45,559 nt of DNA, taken from the NCBI GenBank assembly GCA_964631275.1, contig CAZVWQ010000009.1, positions 1 to 45,559 of the forward strand. Direction: 5' to 3'. How positions within the stretch are numbered: position 1 is the stretch's first letter; each line of letters starts with the position of its first letter. The notes under the pieces were generated by a model. The model worked only from the letters and a program-made list of their open reading frames with translations. It made no database searches and had not been told where the DNA came from. This document shows, one piece after another, positions 33,458-41,108 of this stretch. This DNA is from CAZVWQ01 sp964631275 (lineage in GTDB: Bacteria; Patescibacteriota; JACMRA01). The position numbers and the translations under genes were made by a program.

Positions 33458-33486
33458 TTGACAATCTCCAGTTTAATAACATTAAT
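33458..33486 (+). promoter_or_regulatory. Promoter of the GTPase-CrtI gene pair
   Basis: TTGACA (33458-33463, perfect), 17-base spacer, ATTAAT (33481-33486). Start near 33493 gives a ~24-base leader with no Shine-Dalgarno sequence. Confidence 0.5.
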
Positions 33487-33516
33487 AAAAAAACGAAAAG
33501 ATCAAATAAAAAAATA

Positions 33517-34467
33517 ATGTCTAGCAAAATTCCTTTAGTTGCTTTTATTGGTATACCCAACTCAGGCAAATCGACACTGCTTAACAAAATTACTGGTAAA
33601 AAGGCTGTTACAGCTATGGAGGCTCATACAACTCGAGATCTTAACTATGGAGAAGAGTTTTGGGATGGTATGTATATGAGATTTGTTGATACAGGTGGTT
33701 TGGTACCTGATCCTGAAGATAAAGTCCAAAAAGCAGTTCAAATAAGGAGCTGGGGAGCTATGGCTAGAGCGGATCTTTTAGTTTGGGTTATCGATAGAAA
33801 ACAAGATCCAGAAACCATATCGCAAGAAATTCTGAACAGAGTTTGGAAAACTGGTAAACCTTTTGTTATCGTAATTAATAAAGTAGATGATCCAAATTTA
33901 GAAAAAGACGTCTCGGAGTACGCTTTCATGGGTGGAAACGGCTTTGTGAATATATCTTGTAATACAGCTTTTGGGTTCAATACTTTGATGGACTTAATAC
34001 TAGAAAATCTCTTACAGCTAGGTTTTAAACAAAATTTTGAGTTAGAATATCAACACCAAAAAAAAGACTCAAAAAAAGGGAATAGTAAAAAACTAAAAAA
34101 TGTAAGAGTTACAGCAGATGGTCATTATTATGTTATTCGTAACGATTCCGGTGTTTTTGAATCTGTAGATTCTCAAAGACTTAGTAAAGAACTTTCTGAT
34201 CAAGAAATTGAGGAAGCTGAAAACTATACACTAAAAAAGGTTAGTAATCTAGTATTTGACTTAGGTGGGGTTTTGCTTGATTTTAGATACAAAGCTATGG
34301 AAGAATATCTTTTTCAAAATTTTGGTTTAGTAGCTGATAAAGATTATGATTCAAAAAAACTTTGGGAAGGTTATAATATCAGTGGATTAAAATTTGAAGC
34401 CTTAGGATTTTGGGAAAAATTAATTGAAAATTTTAACTTGTTGAGTAAGTTAAATGAAAAAAAATGA
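33517..34467 (+). CDS. Der/Era-like GTPase fused to a truncated HAD segment
   Basis: 316 residues. The N-terminal ~170 form one TRAFAC G domain: P-loop GIPNSGKST (about 12-20), TTRDLNYGE (switch I), FVDTGGLV (G3), VINKVDD (G4) and NISCNTAFG (G5). It resembles one of the two G domains of Der/EngA, but lacks the second G domain and the KH domain. A linker (~175-240) contains VRVTADGHYYVIRND. From ~242 it becomes the start of a haloacid-dehalogenase hydrolase, LVFDLGGVLLDFR (motif I, Asp248), but this stops after about 65 residues without motifs II-IV. The UGA stop lies inside the next gene, so the HAD part looks cut off where the CrtI gene joined. The GTPase part may still work in ribosome assembly (inference). 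Confidence 0.75.
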   Translation: MSSKIPLVAFIGIPNSGKSTLLNKITGKKAVTAMEAHTTRDLNYGEEFWDGMYMRFVDTGGLVPDPEDKVQKAVQIRSWGAMARADLLVWVIDRKQDPETISQEILNRVWKTGKPFVIVINKVDDPNLEKDVSEYAFMGGNGFVNISCNTAFGFNTLMDLILENLLQLGFKQNFELEYQHQKKDSKKGNSKKLKNVRVTADGHYYVIRNDSGVFESVDSQRLSKELSDQEIEEAENYTLKKVSNLVFDLGGVLLDFRYKAMEEYLFQNFGLVADKDYDSKKLWEGYNISGLKFEALGFWEKLIENFNLLSKLNEKK

Positions 34468-35950
34468 AAGAGTTATTATTATTGGCGGAGGTTTAAGCGG
34501 TTTAAGTACGGCTTTATATTTGTCTAAATTAGACTTAGAAGTGTATATTTTAGAAAAAAATAGTTATTTGGGTGGCAAAGCCGGAACTATAAAAGAAAAA
34601 GGTTTTACCTTTGACTCAGGACCAAGTTTAATGACTATGAAATGGGTTTTTGAAGATTTATTTAAATATTTAGGTAACAATATAAATGACTATTTAGAAC
34701 TTTATAAACTAGATATCAACTGCAATTATTTTTATGGAGATGGAACAAAACTGACCGGATGGTCTAATAAATTAAAACTAAATAAAGAAATTTCTAAAAA
34801 AACCTCAGTAAAAAATCAAGAGCTAGTAAATTTCCAAAACTACACAAAAAAAATATATGACTTAACTGAAAACTTTTTTTTATATTCAAGATTTAAATTA
34901 AGCAATTTTTTTAGTTTTAGATTTTTATATTCTCTTATACAAATTAAATCTATCGATCCATTTAGAACACTCCACCAGTCTCTAAAAAAATCTTTTAAGG
35001 ATTCTAGAGTTATTAAATTATACAGTCGTTATGCTACTTTTAATGGATCTAATCCTTACAAGACTCCAGCTACTCTAAATATAATTAGCCATGTAGAAAC
35101 TTTAGGAGCCTGGTTTCCAAAAGGTGGGATAAGAGAAATACCAAAGTCATTTGCAAAACTAGCTAAAGAAAAAAGGATAAAGATTTTATTAAACTCAGAA
35201 CTAAAAAAACTATATATAAATCAAAATAGACAGATAAAAGAAATCGCAATTATCAAAAAAAGTAAAATTAAAAAACTTAAAACCGACTATTTAGTTTATA
35301 CTAGTGATATTTATAATTTAAATAAATTTTTGCCAAAGACTTACTTTCATGATAGCTTAAATATCAAAAATACTAAAGAATTGTCCTCTTCAGCAATAAT
35401 ATTTTATTGGGGTGTTGAAGGTATTTATTCTAGTTTAGATTTACATAATATTATTTTTTGTGATAATTATGAAAATGAATTTAAGCAGATATTTGAAGAG
35501 CAAAAGGTTCCAGAAGATCCTACAATATACATAAATATATCTTCAAAGATGAGACAAAAAGATGCTCCAAAAAAATTCGAAAATTGGTTTGTAATGATTA
35601 ACACTCCTCCAGATATTGGACAAAATTGGGAATTAGAGGTTGCTAATCTAAAACGAGTAGTTTTAAATAAAATAAATAAAATTTTGGATATAGATATTAA
35701 GAATAAAATAGTTTTTGAGACTTATAATACTCCAAAAACTTTAGCTCTTAATACTGGATCTTATAAAGGTTCACTCTATGGTAAAAATAGTAATCATATA
35801 TTCTCTGCATTTGTTAGACCGACTAATAAGTCTAAAAAAATTAAAAATTTATTTTTTGCTGGCGGTAGTGTTCATCCAGGCGGAGGTATGCCTCTGGCTG
35901 TACTTAGTGGAAAATTCGCTGCTCAAGAATTACAAGAAAACCTTTTATAA
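34454..35950 (+). CDS. CrtI-type phytoene desaturase family FAD oxidoreductase
   Basis: CrtI enzymes introduce double bonds into phytoene to make coloured carotenoids. The 498-residue protein starts with an FAD-binding Rossmann motif, VIIIGGGLSGLSTALYL, then YLGGKAGTIKEKGFTFDSGP, which is diagnostic for the CrtI/amine-oxidase fold. The C-terminal CrtI signature reads NLFFAGGSVHPGGGMPLAVL, then GKFAAQEL. The middle part is lysine-rich and diverged, so a related reaction (for example on another polyene) is possible. The ATG lies 14 bases before the stop of the GTPase-HAD gene, implying translational coupling. No phytoene synthase, cyclase or rhodopsin gene is in the window. Confidence 0.85.
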   Translation: MKKNERVIIIGGGLSGLSTALYLSKLDLEVYILEKNSYLGGKAGTIKEKGFTFDSGPSLMTMKWVFEDLFKYLGNNINDYLELYKLDINCNYFYGDGTKLTGWSNKLKLNKEISKKTSVKNQELVNFQNYTKKIYDLTENFFLYSRFKLSNFFSFRFLYSLIQIKSIDPFRTLHQSLKKSFKDSRVIKLYSRYATFNGSNPYKTPATLNIISHVETLGAWFPKGGIREIPKSFAKLAKEKRIKILLNSELKKLYINQNRQIKEIAIIKKSKIKKLKTDYLVYTSDIYNLNKFLPKTYFHDSLNIKNTKELSSSAIIFYWGVEGIYSSLDLHNIIFCDNYENEFKQIFEEQKVPEDPTIYINISSKMRQKDAPKKFENWFVMINTPPDIGQNWELEVANLKRVVLNKINKILDIDIKNKIVFETYNTPKTLALNTGSYKGSLYGKNSNHIFSAFVRPTNKSKKIKNLFFAGGSVHPGGGMPLAVLSGKFAAQELQENLL

Positions 35951-36363
35951 AAGATATTTTAAAAAATAATTAGTCTTATCTAAAATTTTAACTTCAATTA
36001 GCTTTATAAAAATCAAAAAGAAATACCTTGAAAATTCAAAAAGTTGTAATTTAAATTGATTTGAAGATAAAACCTAAGTTTTTGTGAAAAATGTAAACAG
36101 GGCTGAAAAATTTACAAATTATAGTTTTGGTAAATTTGACACTTTTTATACTTCTTTCGTATTTTGCTTACAATAAAATAGGATTTGCTGTATACCAGTT
36201 ATACTTAAATTTTGACAATTATCTTTTTAATAACCAAATAACTATCTTGTTTAGGAATTAATTTTACCTGAAAGTTTGTCTAAGTTAGTACTAGAATGAG
36301 TATAAAATTTGTTTTGAAAAAACCTGTATGAATCAACCTATAAATACTACAGAGCCTAAACTA
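35951..36363. other. Convergent gap with a family F repeat
   Basis: Holds the 42-bp repeat at 36075-36116 and a TTGACA box at 36212-36217 that has no good -10 partner. Nothing coding seen. Confidence 0.5.
36075..36116 (+). repeat. Family F repeat, perfect 42-bp match to 45309-45350 (inverted)
   Basis: The segment from TAAGTTTTTGTGAAAAATG to GGGCTGAAAAATTTACA is the exact reverse complement of 45309-45350. Diverged copies lie near 12237-12286 and 4830-4862. Confidence 0.85.
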
Positions 36364-36609
36364 TTATCTTCTTAGTCTAGTTTTACGCTTTACTGGAGAA
36401 CTAGTAGTAGCAGTATTAACCCTTCTGGGTTTTTGGTTGTCTACTAAATGTTGGCTAAGTACCCATCTAATATAATTAGATAGACTTCTATCAACATTAT
36501 CCGCCTTGCTCTGAATCATGTCATAAACATCTTCAGTTAGCCTAACGCCGATAAGCCTTGTCTTTTGATTTGAGTCTTTTTTGTTTGTCTTTTTTGTTTT
36601 TGAAGCCAT
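36364..36609 (-). CDS. Ribbon-helix-helix DNA-binding protein
   Basis: An 81-residue basic protein. Residues ~17-55 fit a ribbon-helix-helix (CopG/Arc-like) fold: a beta strand TRLIGVRLTEDVY, helix A (VYDMIQSKADNVD) and helix B (RSLSNYIRWVLSQHL). The flanks are lysine/arginine-rich, with the tail ending KRKTRLRR. Such proteins bind DNA as dimers, as repressors, antitoxins or relaxosome accessories. No toxin or relaxase is adjacent. I chose the ATG at 36609: an upstream ATG at 36663 lies outside the transcript, because a perfect consensus promoter sits between the two. It may regulate itself, because its promoter is so strong (inference). Confidence 0.75.
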   Translation of the reverse strand: MASKTKKTNKKDSNQKTRLIGVRLTEDVYDMIQSKADNVDRSLSNYIRWVLSQHLVDNQKPRRVNTATTSSPVKRKTRLRR

Positions 36610-36630
36610 AAAACAGATTGCGTTAAGATA

Positions 36631-36659
36631 ATTATAATCCAAAAAAACACCTCTGTCAA
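36631..36659 (-). promoter_or_regulatory. Perfect sigma70 consensus promoter of the RHH gene
   Basis: Minus strand: TTGACA (36654-36659), exactly 17 bases, TATAAT (36631-36636). Transcription near 36624 leaves a ~15-base leader (AACGCAATCTGTTTT) with no Shine-Dalgarno sequence. This also rules out the ATG at 36663. Confidence 0.85.
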
Positions 36660-36812
36660 ACATTTGTTAATTTAATTAGATTTTTGCTAATTACCATTAA
36701 TTAATAGCTTTTTTGTAGCCAAATAATATACCTTAAAACTATCTTGACAATTCCTAAGTATTAGAGAATTTTTTACTAGCTATTTTTAGTTTTAACAGTA
36801 AATTAATTAATC

Positions 36813-36889
36813 GGGTGTGTAGCTCAGTTGGTTAGAGCACAGATCTTATAAGTCTGCGGCCGTGGGTTCAAATCCCGCCACACCCACCA
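36813..36889 (+). tRNA. tRNA-Ile (anticodon UAU)
   Basis: Acceptor stem GGGTGTG/CACACCC is perfect. The D arm is GCTC...GAGC. The anticodon stem CAGAT/GTCTG (one T-G pair) encloses the loop CTTATAA with anticodon TAT at 36847-36849. The T arm GTGGG-TTCAAAT-CCCGC follows, and CCA is encoded. UAU directly reads AUA, which is common in this AT-rich window. Most bacteria instead read AUA with a CAU tRNA modified by TilS to lysidine; UAU isoleucine tRNAs are rare in bacteria. Confidence 0.92.
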
Positions 36890-37018
36890 TATATGATTAA
36901 ACTAACTAAAAAAATAAAACTTTTTAGTTTATAATTACCTACTTAACGACAATTACTTAGCCTTAAAAACTAAATGATAAATAAGATAACAATTTAGAAC
37001 TTCTTTTAACCTATTATT

Positions 37019-37233
37019 AAAACTTCCGCAGACACCACTATATTTTGTATTTATACTCACTACAAAGCAAGTTTCAGTTTTTTTGGAATTTAAGCTTTTA
37101 GTTTTAGCTAAGTTGAAATAAACAGTAAAAAGAAAATTTAAAATTCAAAAAGTCCTAATTTGAGTTGATTTGAGTATAAATACTTAACTAAAGCTACATT
37201 TAGTAGTAAAATTCAATTCTTGCGGAAGTCTTG
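37019..37233 (-). mobile_element. Family D element interrupted by a family C insertion
   Basis: The left part (AAAACTTCCGCAGACACC ... TTTTGTATT) and right part (AATACTTAACTAAAGCTAC ... TGCGGAAGTCTTG) together reproduce the intact copy at 28934-29024 in reverse. The break falls exactly at the central TA, which is duplicated on both sides of the insert. Confidence 0.85.
37054..37176 (-). mobile_element. Family C MITE-like element with TA target duplication
   Basis: A 123-bp element beginning TACTCACTACAAAGC and ending GTTGATTTGAGTA, flanked by TA at 37052-37053 and 37177-37178. Its ends are inverted (TACTCA/TGAGTA). TA duplication is the hallmark of IS630/Tc1-mariner-type transposition, so this is probably a non-autonomous element mobilised by such a transposase (inference). 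Confidence 0.85.
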
Positions 37234-37360
37234 TTATTTTAGACTTTTTTGATACATTTCAAATATAAACAATTTTTTAATTTCTACTTTTAAATTGATA
37301 AAAAATTTCAAACGGATTCTATATATACAATTCAGTTTCAAAATTTATATTTTTTAATCT

Positions 37361-37475
37361 TACACCCTTTCTACTAACCGTTACGGTAACTACCCCTTAA
37401 GAATTTACCTTAAACAAAAGATTTATTTTCTTATAAAGAGCTGAATTTAGGATAATAGTAAACGAACTAGGTGTA
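37361..37475 (+). mobile_element. Family B MITE-like element, complete copy
   Basis: 115 bp with inverted ends TACACC/GGTGTA, carrying the family core TTAAGAATTTACCTTAAAC and AGGATAATAGTAAACG. Confidence 0.65.
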
Positions 37476-37524
37476 ATTAAAATATAATTGAATAATTTAC
37501 AAGTAAAAAACTAAAAGATTTTAC

Positions 37525-38037
37525 TCAGTTTAACTTCATAACCAGACTAGAAAAAATTAAGAAAATTAAATTCAAAACTACAATCCCAGCTCCAGGTGGA
37601 ATATCAAGAAGCCAAGAGAAATATATTCCCAAAAAAGTATTCAAAAAAGAGACTATAATACCGATCAATAAAGTATTTCTAAAACCTAGTTTGTACTGCA
37701 AAACACTAATTAATGGCAAAACCATAAGACTACTAACCAACAAGCCTCCAACTAACTGCAAACTAACAGCTATCAAGCTGGAAGCCATAAAAACCAGTAA
37801 ATAATTATATAACTCAACCTTAGTCCCTGAAGCTCTAGCCAAATCAGAATTAAGAGAGATATTAAAAAACTGCTTATAAAAAATCTTAACCAAAACTAGA
37901 ATTAAAACGCTAATTACAACTATCCAAATAAGATCTACAGTAGTAAGAGTATTGATACTACCAAATATTAGTGATTCTAAGCTGCGATTAAGGCCAATTG
38001 TAGATTGGACAAATATACAGCCCAGTTTATATTTAGA
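37525..38037 (-). pseudogene. Remnant of an ABC-3 (ZnuB-type) metal-ion permease
   Basis: The frame is open from 38037 to a UGA at 37525 and reads as the C-terminal two thirds of a zinc/manganese ABC permease. Landmarks are RSLESLIFGSI, SDLARASGTKVELYN, LQLVGGLLVSSLMVLPLI and LDIPPGAGIVVLNLIF. An in-frame TAA at 38038-38040 cuts off the expected first ~90-100 residues, and no ATG precedes the conserved region. A TTG at 37893 would begin mid-protein. The 180 bases beyond the stop hold no missing N-terminus. The ATPase and binding-protein partners are also absent. The coding frame otherwise has no internal stops, so the loss may be recent. Confidence 0.75.
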
Positions 38038-38223
38038 TTATTTCCATTTTGCTTCGATTAAATCAAACATATCAAAAGTTTAAATTTTCAAAAAAACTGA
38101 AATTTATTTTATTAAAACATTCTTAAGCTAAAATTTTTAAAACAAAAAGGATTACAATAGTTTTTTTATTGATTGACTAGAATCAAGAATTATTATTAGT
38201 TATGCATAAATTAAAATCAAAAT

Positions 38224-39189
38224 ATGAGTGAAAACAAAATAGCCACTAGAAAAGCTTACGGCTCTGCTTTGGTAGAAATTGGCAAAACTAATCCAAATAT
38301 AGTGGTGCTAGATGCTGAAACTAGTAATTCAACTTATGCTGAAAAATTTAAAGAAGTTTTCCCAGAGAGGTTTTTTGAATGTTTTATTGCTGAGCAAAAT
38401 ATGGTTAGTATGGCTCTAGGCATGGCAAGAACTGGTAAAATTCCTTTTGTGTCAACTTTTGGAGCTTTTTTAACTAGAGCTCACGATCAGATTAGAATGT
38501 GTCAATATTCTGATGGCAATGTCAAATTGGTTGGCTCTCATTCAGGAGTCTCTATTGGTGAGGATGGTAGCTCGCAGATGGCTTTAGAAGACTTAGCTAT
38601 GATGCGTAGTATACTTAATTCTGTTGTTCTTTATCCTTCTGATAGTACAAGCACAAAAAAATTAGTCAAAATCATGGCCGAGACTAATGGTCTAATGTAT
38701 ATGCGAACTACTAGAGCTGATGGAAAGGTATTGTATTCAGACGACGAAGAGTTTACAATTGGAGGGTCTAAGGTTGTTGTTTCTTCAGATAGTGATCAGG
38801 TGGCTCTAGTTGGAGCTGGTGTAACTCTACACGAATGTTTACAAGCAGCAAAAAATCTAGAATCACAAAATATAAAAGCTCGAGTAATTGATCTTTATTC
38901 AATCAAGCCTCTTGATGTTGAGACTTTAAACAAAGCTTTAGAGGAAACTAAAGGGATGATTGTAGTTGAGGATCATTACCCTGAAGGTGGAATTTATGAA
39001 GCCGTAGTAAGCAACTTGATAACTACTTTAAACAAAACAAAACAACAAAAAAAAGATATTTTGACTAAACCAATTAAATCTCTAGCTGTTAGAAAAATGC
39101 CAATGAGCGGTAAACCTCAAGAATTGCTAGAATATGAAGAAATAGACGCAAAAGCTATTACTGCTCTTGCTAAAGAGATTGTAAGATAA
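38224..39189 (+). CDS. Transketolase, C-terminal subunit
   Basis: A 321-residue protein equal to the pyrimidine-binding and C-terminal domains of transketolase, which exchanges two-carbon units between sugar phosphates using thiamine diphosphate. It begins NKIATRKAYGSALVEIGK. It shows ERFFECFIAEQNMVSMALGMA, in which the Glu activates the thiamine ring, then PFVSTFGAFLTRAHDQIRM and GSHSGVSIGEDGSSQMALED, and a C-terminal domain starting near residue 185 with VALVGAGVTLHECLQAA. The split form normally lies next to a gene for the diphosphate-binding N-terminal subunit, but here the upstream neighbour is a dead permease and the downstream gap is repeats. The partner must be elsewhere or the pair was separated by rearrangement. 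Confidence 0.93.
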   Translation: MSENKIATRKAYGSALVEIGKTNPNIVVLDAETSNSTYAEKFKEVFPERFFECFIAEQNMVSMALGMARTGKIPFVSTFGAFLTRAHDQIRMCQYSDGNVKLVGSHSGVSIGEDGSSQMALEDLAMMRSILNSVVLYPSDSTSTKKLVKIMAETNGLMYMRTTRADGKVLYSDDEEFTIGGSKVVVSSDSDQVALVGAGVTLHECLQAAKNLESQNIKARVIDLYSIKPLDVETLNKALEETKGMIVVEDHYPEGGIYEAVVSNLITTLNKTKQQKKDILTKPIKSLAVRKMPMSGKPQELLEYEEIDAKAITALAKEIVR

Positions 39190-39203
39190 GCTACTTTTAG
39201 ATA

Positions 39204-39310
39204 TATACTCAAATGCTAAGCTAAATTATGATTCAACTGAAGGTTTTAGTTTTATTAAATAAAGAAAACACAGTTAAAAAACTCACTAAGTAGTTAATTA
39301 ATTTAGTATA
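39204..39310 (+). mobile_element. Family A MITE-like element, complete copy
   Basis: 107 bp from TATACTCAAATGCTAAGCTA to AGTTAATTAATTTAGTATA, just after the transketolase stop codon. Confidence 0.7.
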
Positions 39311-39508
39311 TTTAATAGGCAGTATTACCTAAAAGGTAAAATTAACTATTTTTTTCATTTACATGATGAATTTCAGGCCAAATTTAGATAAGTTATTAGT
39401 TACAGCCTAATTAAAAAAACTTTAACAGGGCCAAAATATCTTTTTTCTTTAAAAAGTTTGAAGATCAAGCCTATGGAAAATGTCTTAATAATCTAACTAA
39501 CAAAACTA

Positions 39509-39622
39509 TACCCAATACGTTTACTGTTAACCTAAATTTAGCTCCTTATAAAGAAATAAATACTTTTTATTTAAACTAAATTCTTAAACGGGTAATTACT
39601 GTAATGATTAGGAAAAGGTGTA
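39509..39622 (-). mobile_element. Family B MITE-like element, complete reverse copy
   Basis: 114 bp; read on the minus strand from TACACCTTTTCCTAATC through TTAAGAATTTAGTTTAAAT to AGTAAACGTATTGGGTA. Confidence 0.65.
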
Positions 39623-39754
39623 AAACTTCTAATTTGTTTAGAGATTCGCTATATACTTTTAACCTTAATCTAAACCAAATTACACCAAATTCTTATTTTA
39701 TTGCAAGTAAATATAAAAAAGGTGTATCAACAATTTTGTGGAAGTTATGTAGTG

Positions 39755-41071
39755 CTAATTAAAAGGTATATATTTAATCGGATTATAGCAAGTAGCTCCT
39801 CCTAACCTACAACCCACGCCTGATTTCTCGTAACTATCACTAAGCAGTACGAAATGTAAATGTACTCCACACGGATATGGCCGGGTATAACCAGTACACC
39901 CCATTCCTCCAATTACTTCGCCTTTTTTTACTTCTTGACCAACTTCCTTAAATGATGGATTTTGTAAATGTGCATATAAACTATAAATATTTCTTTCGTT
40001 TGGTAGAGTATGCTTGACAACAACGTAATTACCAAAACCTCCGTTGCAACCGATACCGATACAGCCATTATTATTAGCTCCTTTTCTTTCTACTGTTCCA
40101 TCAGCAATTGAAGTAATATCTGTTCCAGCTTGATTAGCAATATCTACTCCATCATGACCACAATGAAAAGGCTGAGTCAAATATCCAGTTGTCGGTTTAC
40201 CAAAAAAATCTTCAGGAACTTTGATTTTAGTTTTTTCTTCAAAACTACAACTAGCGTTAGAGTCATATTCGTCTTGAAACATATACTGCAAATCACTAAT
40301 TTCAGCTAAATACTCACCTTCAATCGAACCAAGTTGATTTTCTAACTCATTTTTTTGAACTCTGATGGATTCAAGTAGTTCTGCATATTTTGATTGCTCA
40401 CCTTCTGTTTCTGAAATTAAAACACTTAGGTTGCTTTCTTTACTACGTAATAGAGACCTGCTTCTTTCTAGTTGTTCCTTGATTTTTGTATTTTGTTTTT
40501 TGTTTTCTTCCAATTTTTCGTTAATTTTATTAATCTCATCACGTTTTTCTTGAATTTTATCTTTACTAGAATTAAGTGTATATAGCTCGCTTAGAACATC
40601 ACCTAGGTTATCTGAAGTTAAAAATAATTTAAAAACATTATTAGCATCTTTTCTTTGAATCTCTTTAACTAAACTTTTTATTTCTTTATTTAAGGTGTCG
40701 ATTTGTTCTTGGTTTTCTCTGATTTGTTTTTCTATTTGATTGATAACAATTCTAGTTTCAGTAATCAAATTATCTATTTCTCGTTGTTCAGTCTTGATAC
40801 TATTAACTTGAGTAGCGAGATTGTTTTTTTCTTCACCTACCTTTAGGTGACTCTGAGCAATTTCATCTAAAGTATTCTCAATTGTTTCAATTTGCCCTGC
40901 TATCTCATCTTTCTTTGATTCATACTCTTCTTGAGCTTTTTGTTCGGCCTGAATATGTTCTTGAAAGCTATTTTTGTTTTGAGCGTATGTATGATTAGTT
41001 AAAAATCCAAACAAAGATATAACTAAAGTAGTTATTACCAGCAATTTTTTATAAGCTGAGAAGGTGTACAT
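39755..41071 (-). CDS. M23-family peptidoglycan hydrolase with coiled coil (EnvC-like)
   Basis: A 438-residue exported protein. Signal peptide LLVITTLVISLFGFLTNHTYA; a long coiled coil (~residues 35-260, rich in EIQKLE-type heptads); then a LytM/M23 zinc metallopeptidase domain. Zinc ligands are seen in FHCGHDGVDIANQAG (H-x-x-x-D), the catalytic YAHLQNPS and the C-terminal GVHLHFVLL (H-x-H). Such proteins cut peptidoglycan crosslinks or activate amidases during division. Several cysteines in the catalytic domain suggest disulfides. The start is the ATG at 41071; a TTG 24 codons upstream falls in the -35 box. It diverges from the penicillin-binding protein gene with palindromes between them, suggesting joint control of wall synthesis and cleavage (inference). 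Confidence 0.88.
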   Translation of the reverse strand: MYTFSAYKKLLVITTLVISLFGFLTNHTYAQNKNSFQEHIQAEQKAQEEYESKKDEIAGQIETIENTLDEIAQSHLKVGEEKNNLATQVNSIKTEQREIDNLITETRIVINQIEKQIRENQEQIDTLNKEIKSLVKEIQRKDANNVFKLFLTSDNLGDVLSELYTLNSSKDKIQEKRDEINKINEKLEENKKQNTKIKEQLERSRSLLRSKESNLSVLISETEGEQSKYAELLESIRVQKNELENQLGSIEGEYLAEISDLQYMFQDEYDSNASCSFEEKTKIKVPEDFFGKPTTGYLTQPFHCGHDGVDIANQAGTDITSIADGTVERKGANNNGCIGIGCNGGFGNYVVVKHTLPNERNIYSLYAHLQNPSFKEVGQEVKKGEVIGGMGCTGYTRPYPCGVHLHFVLLSDSYEKSGVGCRLGGATCYNPIKYIPFN

Positions 41072-41108
41072 ATAATGATTTTTGTTTCTTTGTTTAGTTA
41101 CTTTAGTT

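Larger units (their letters stand above)
36890..37524. other. Repeat-filled gap after tRNA-Ile
   Basis: In order: the split family D element with an inserted family C copy (37019-37233), a family E left half (~37320-37360) and a full family B copy (37361-37475). Confidence 0.7.
39190..39754. other. Convergent gap with family A and B elements
   Basis: Contains family A 39204-39310 and family B 39509-39622; the stretch between (~39378-39440) resembles 25955-26035. Near 39729 a family D-like end (TTTTGTGGAAGTT) occurs. No coding frame seen. Confidence 0.6.

Noticed and set aside
15724..34467. Recoding of UGA as glycine or tryptophan
   Set aside because: UGA ends the dockerin-like, GTPase-HAD, HhH-BRCT and ABC-permease frames. 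Read-through at 34465 gives only about 20 unrelated residues before a UAA. Tryptophan is encoded by UGG throughout.
36610..36663. Upstream ATG extending the RHH protein by 18 residues
   Set aside because: A perfect promoter lies inside the extension, so that ATG would not be transcribed from it.
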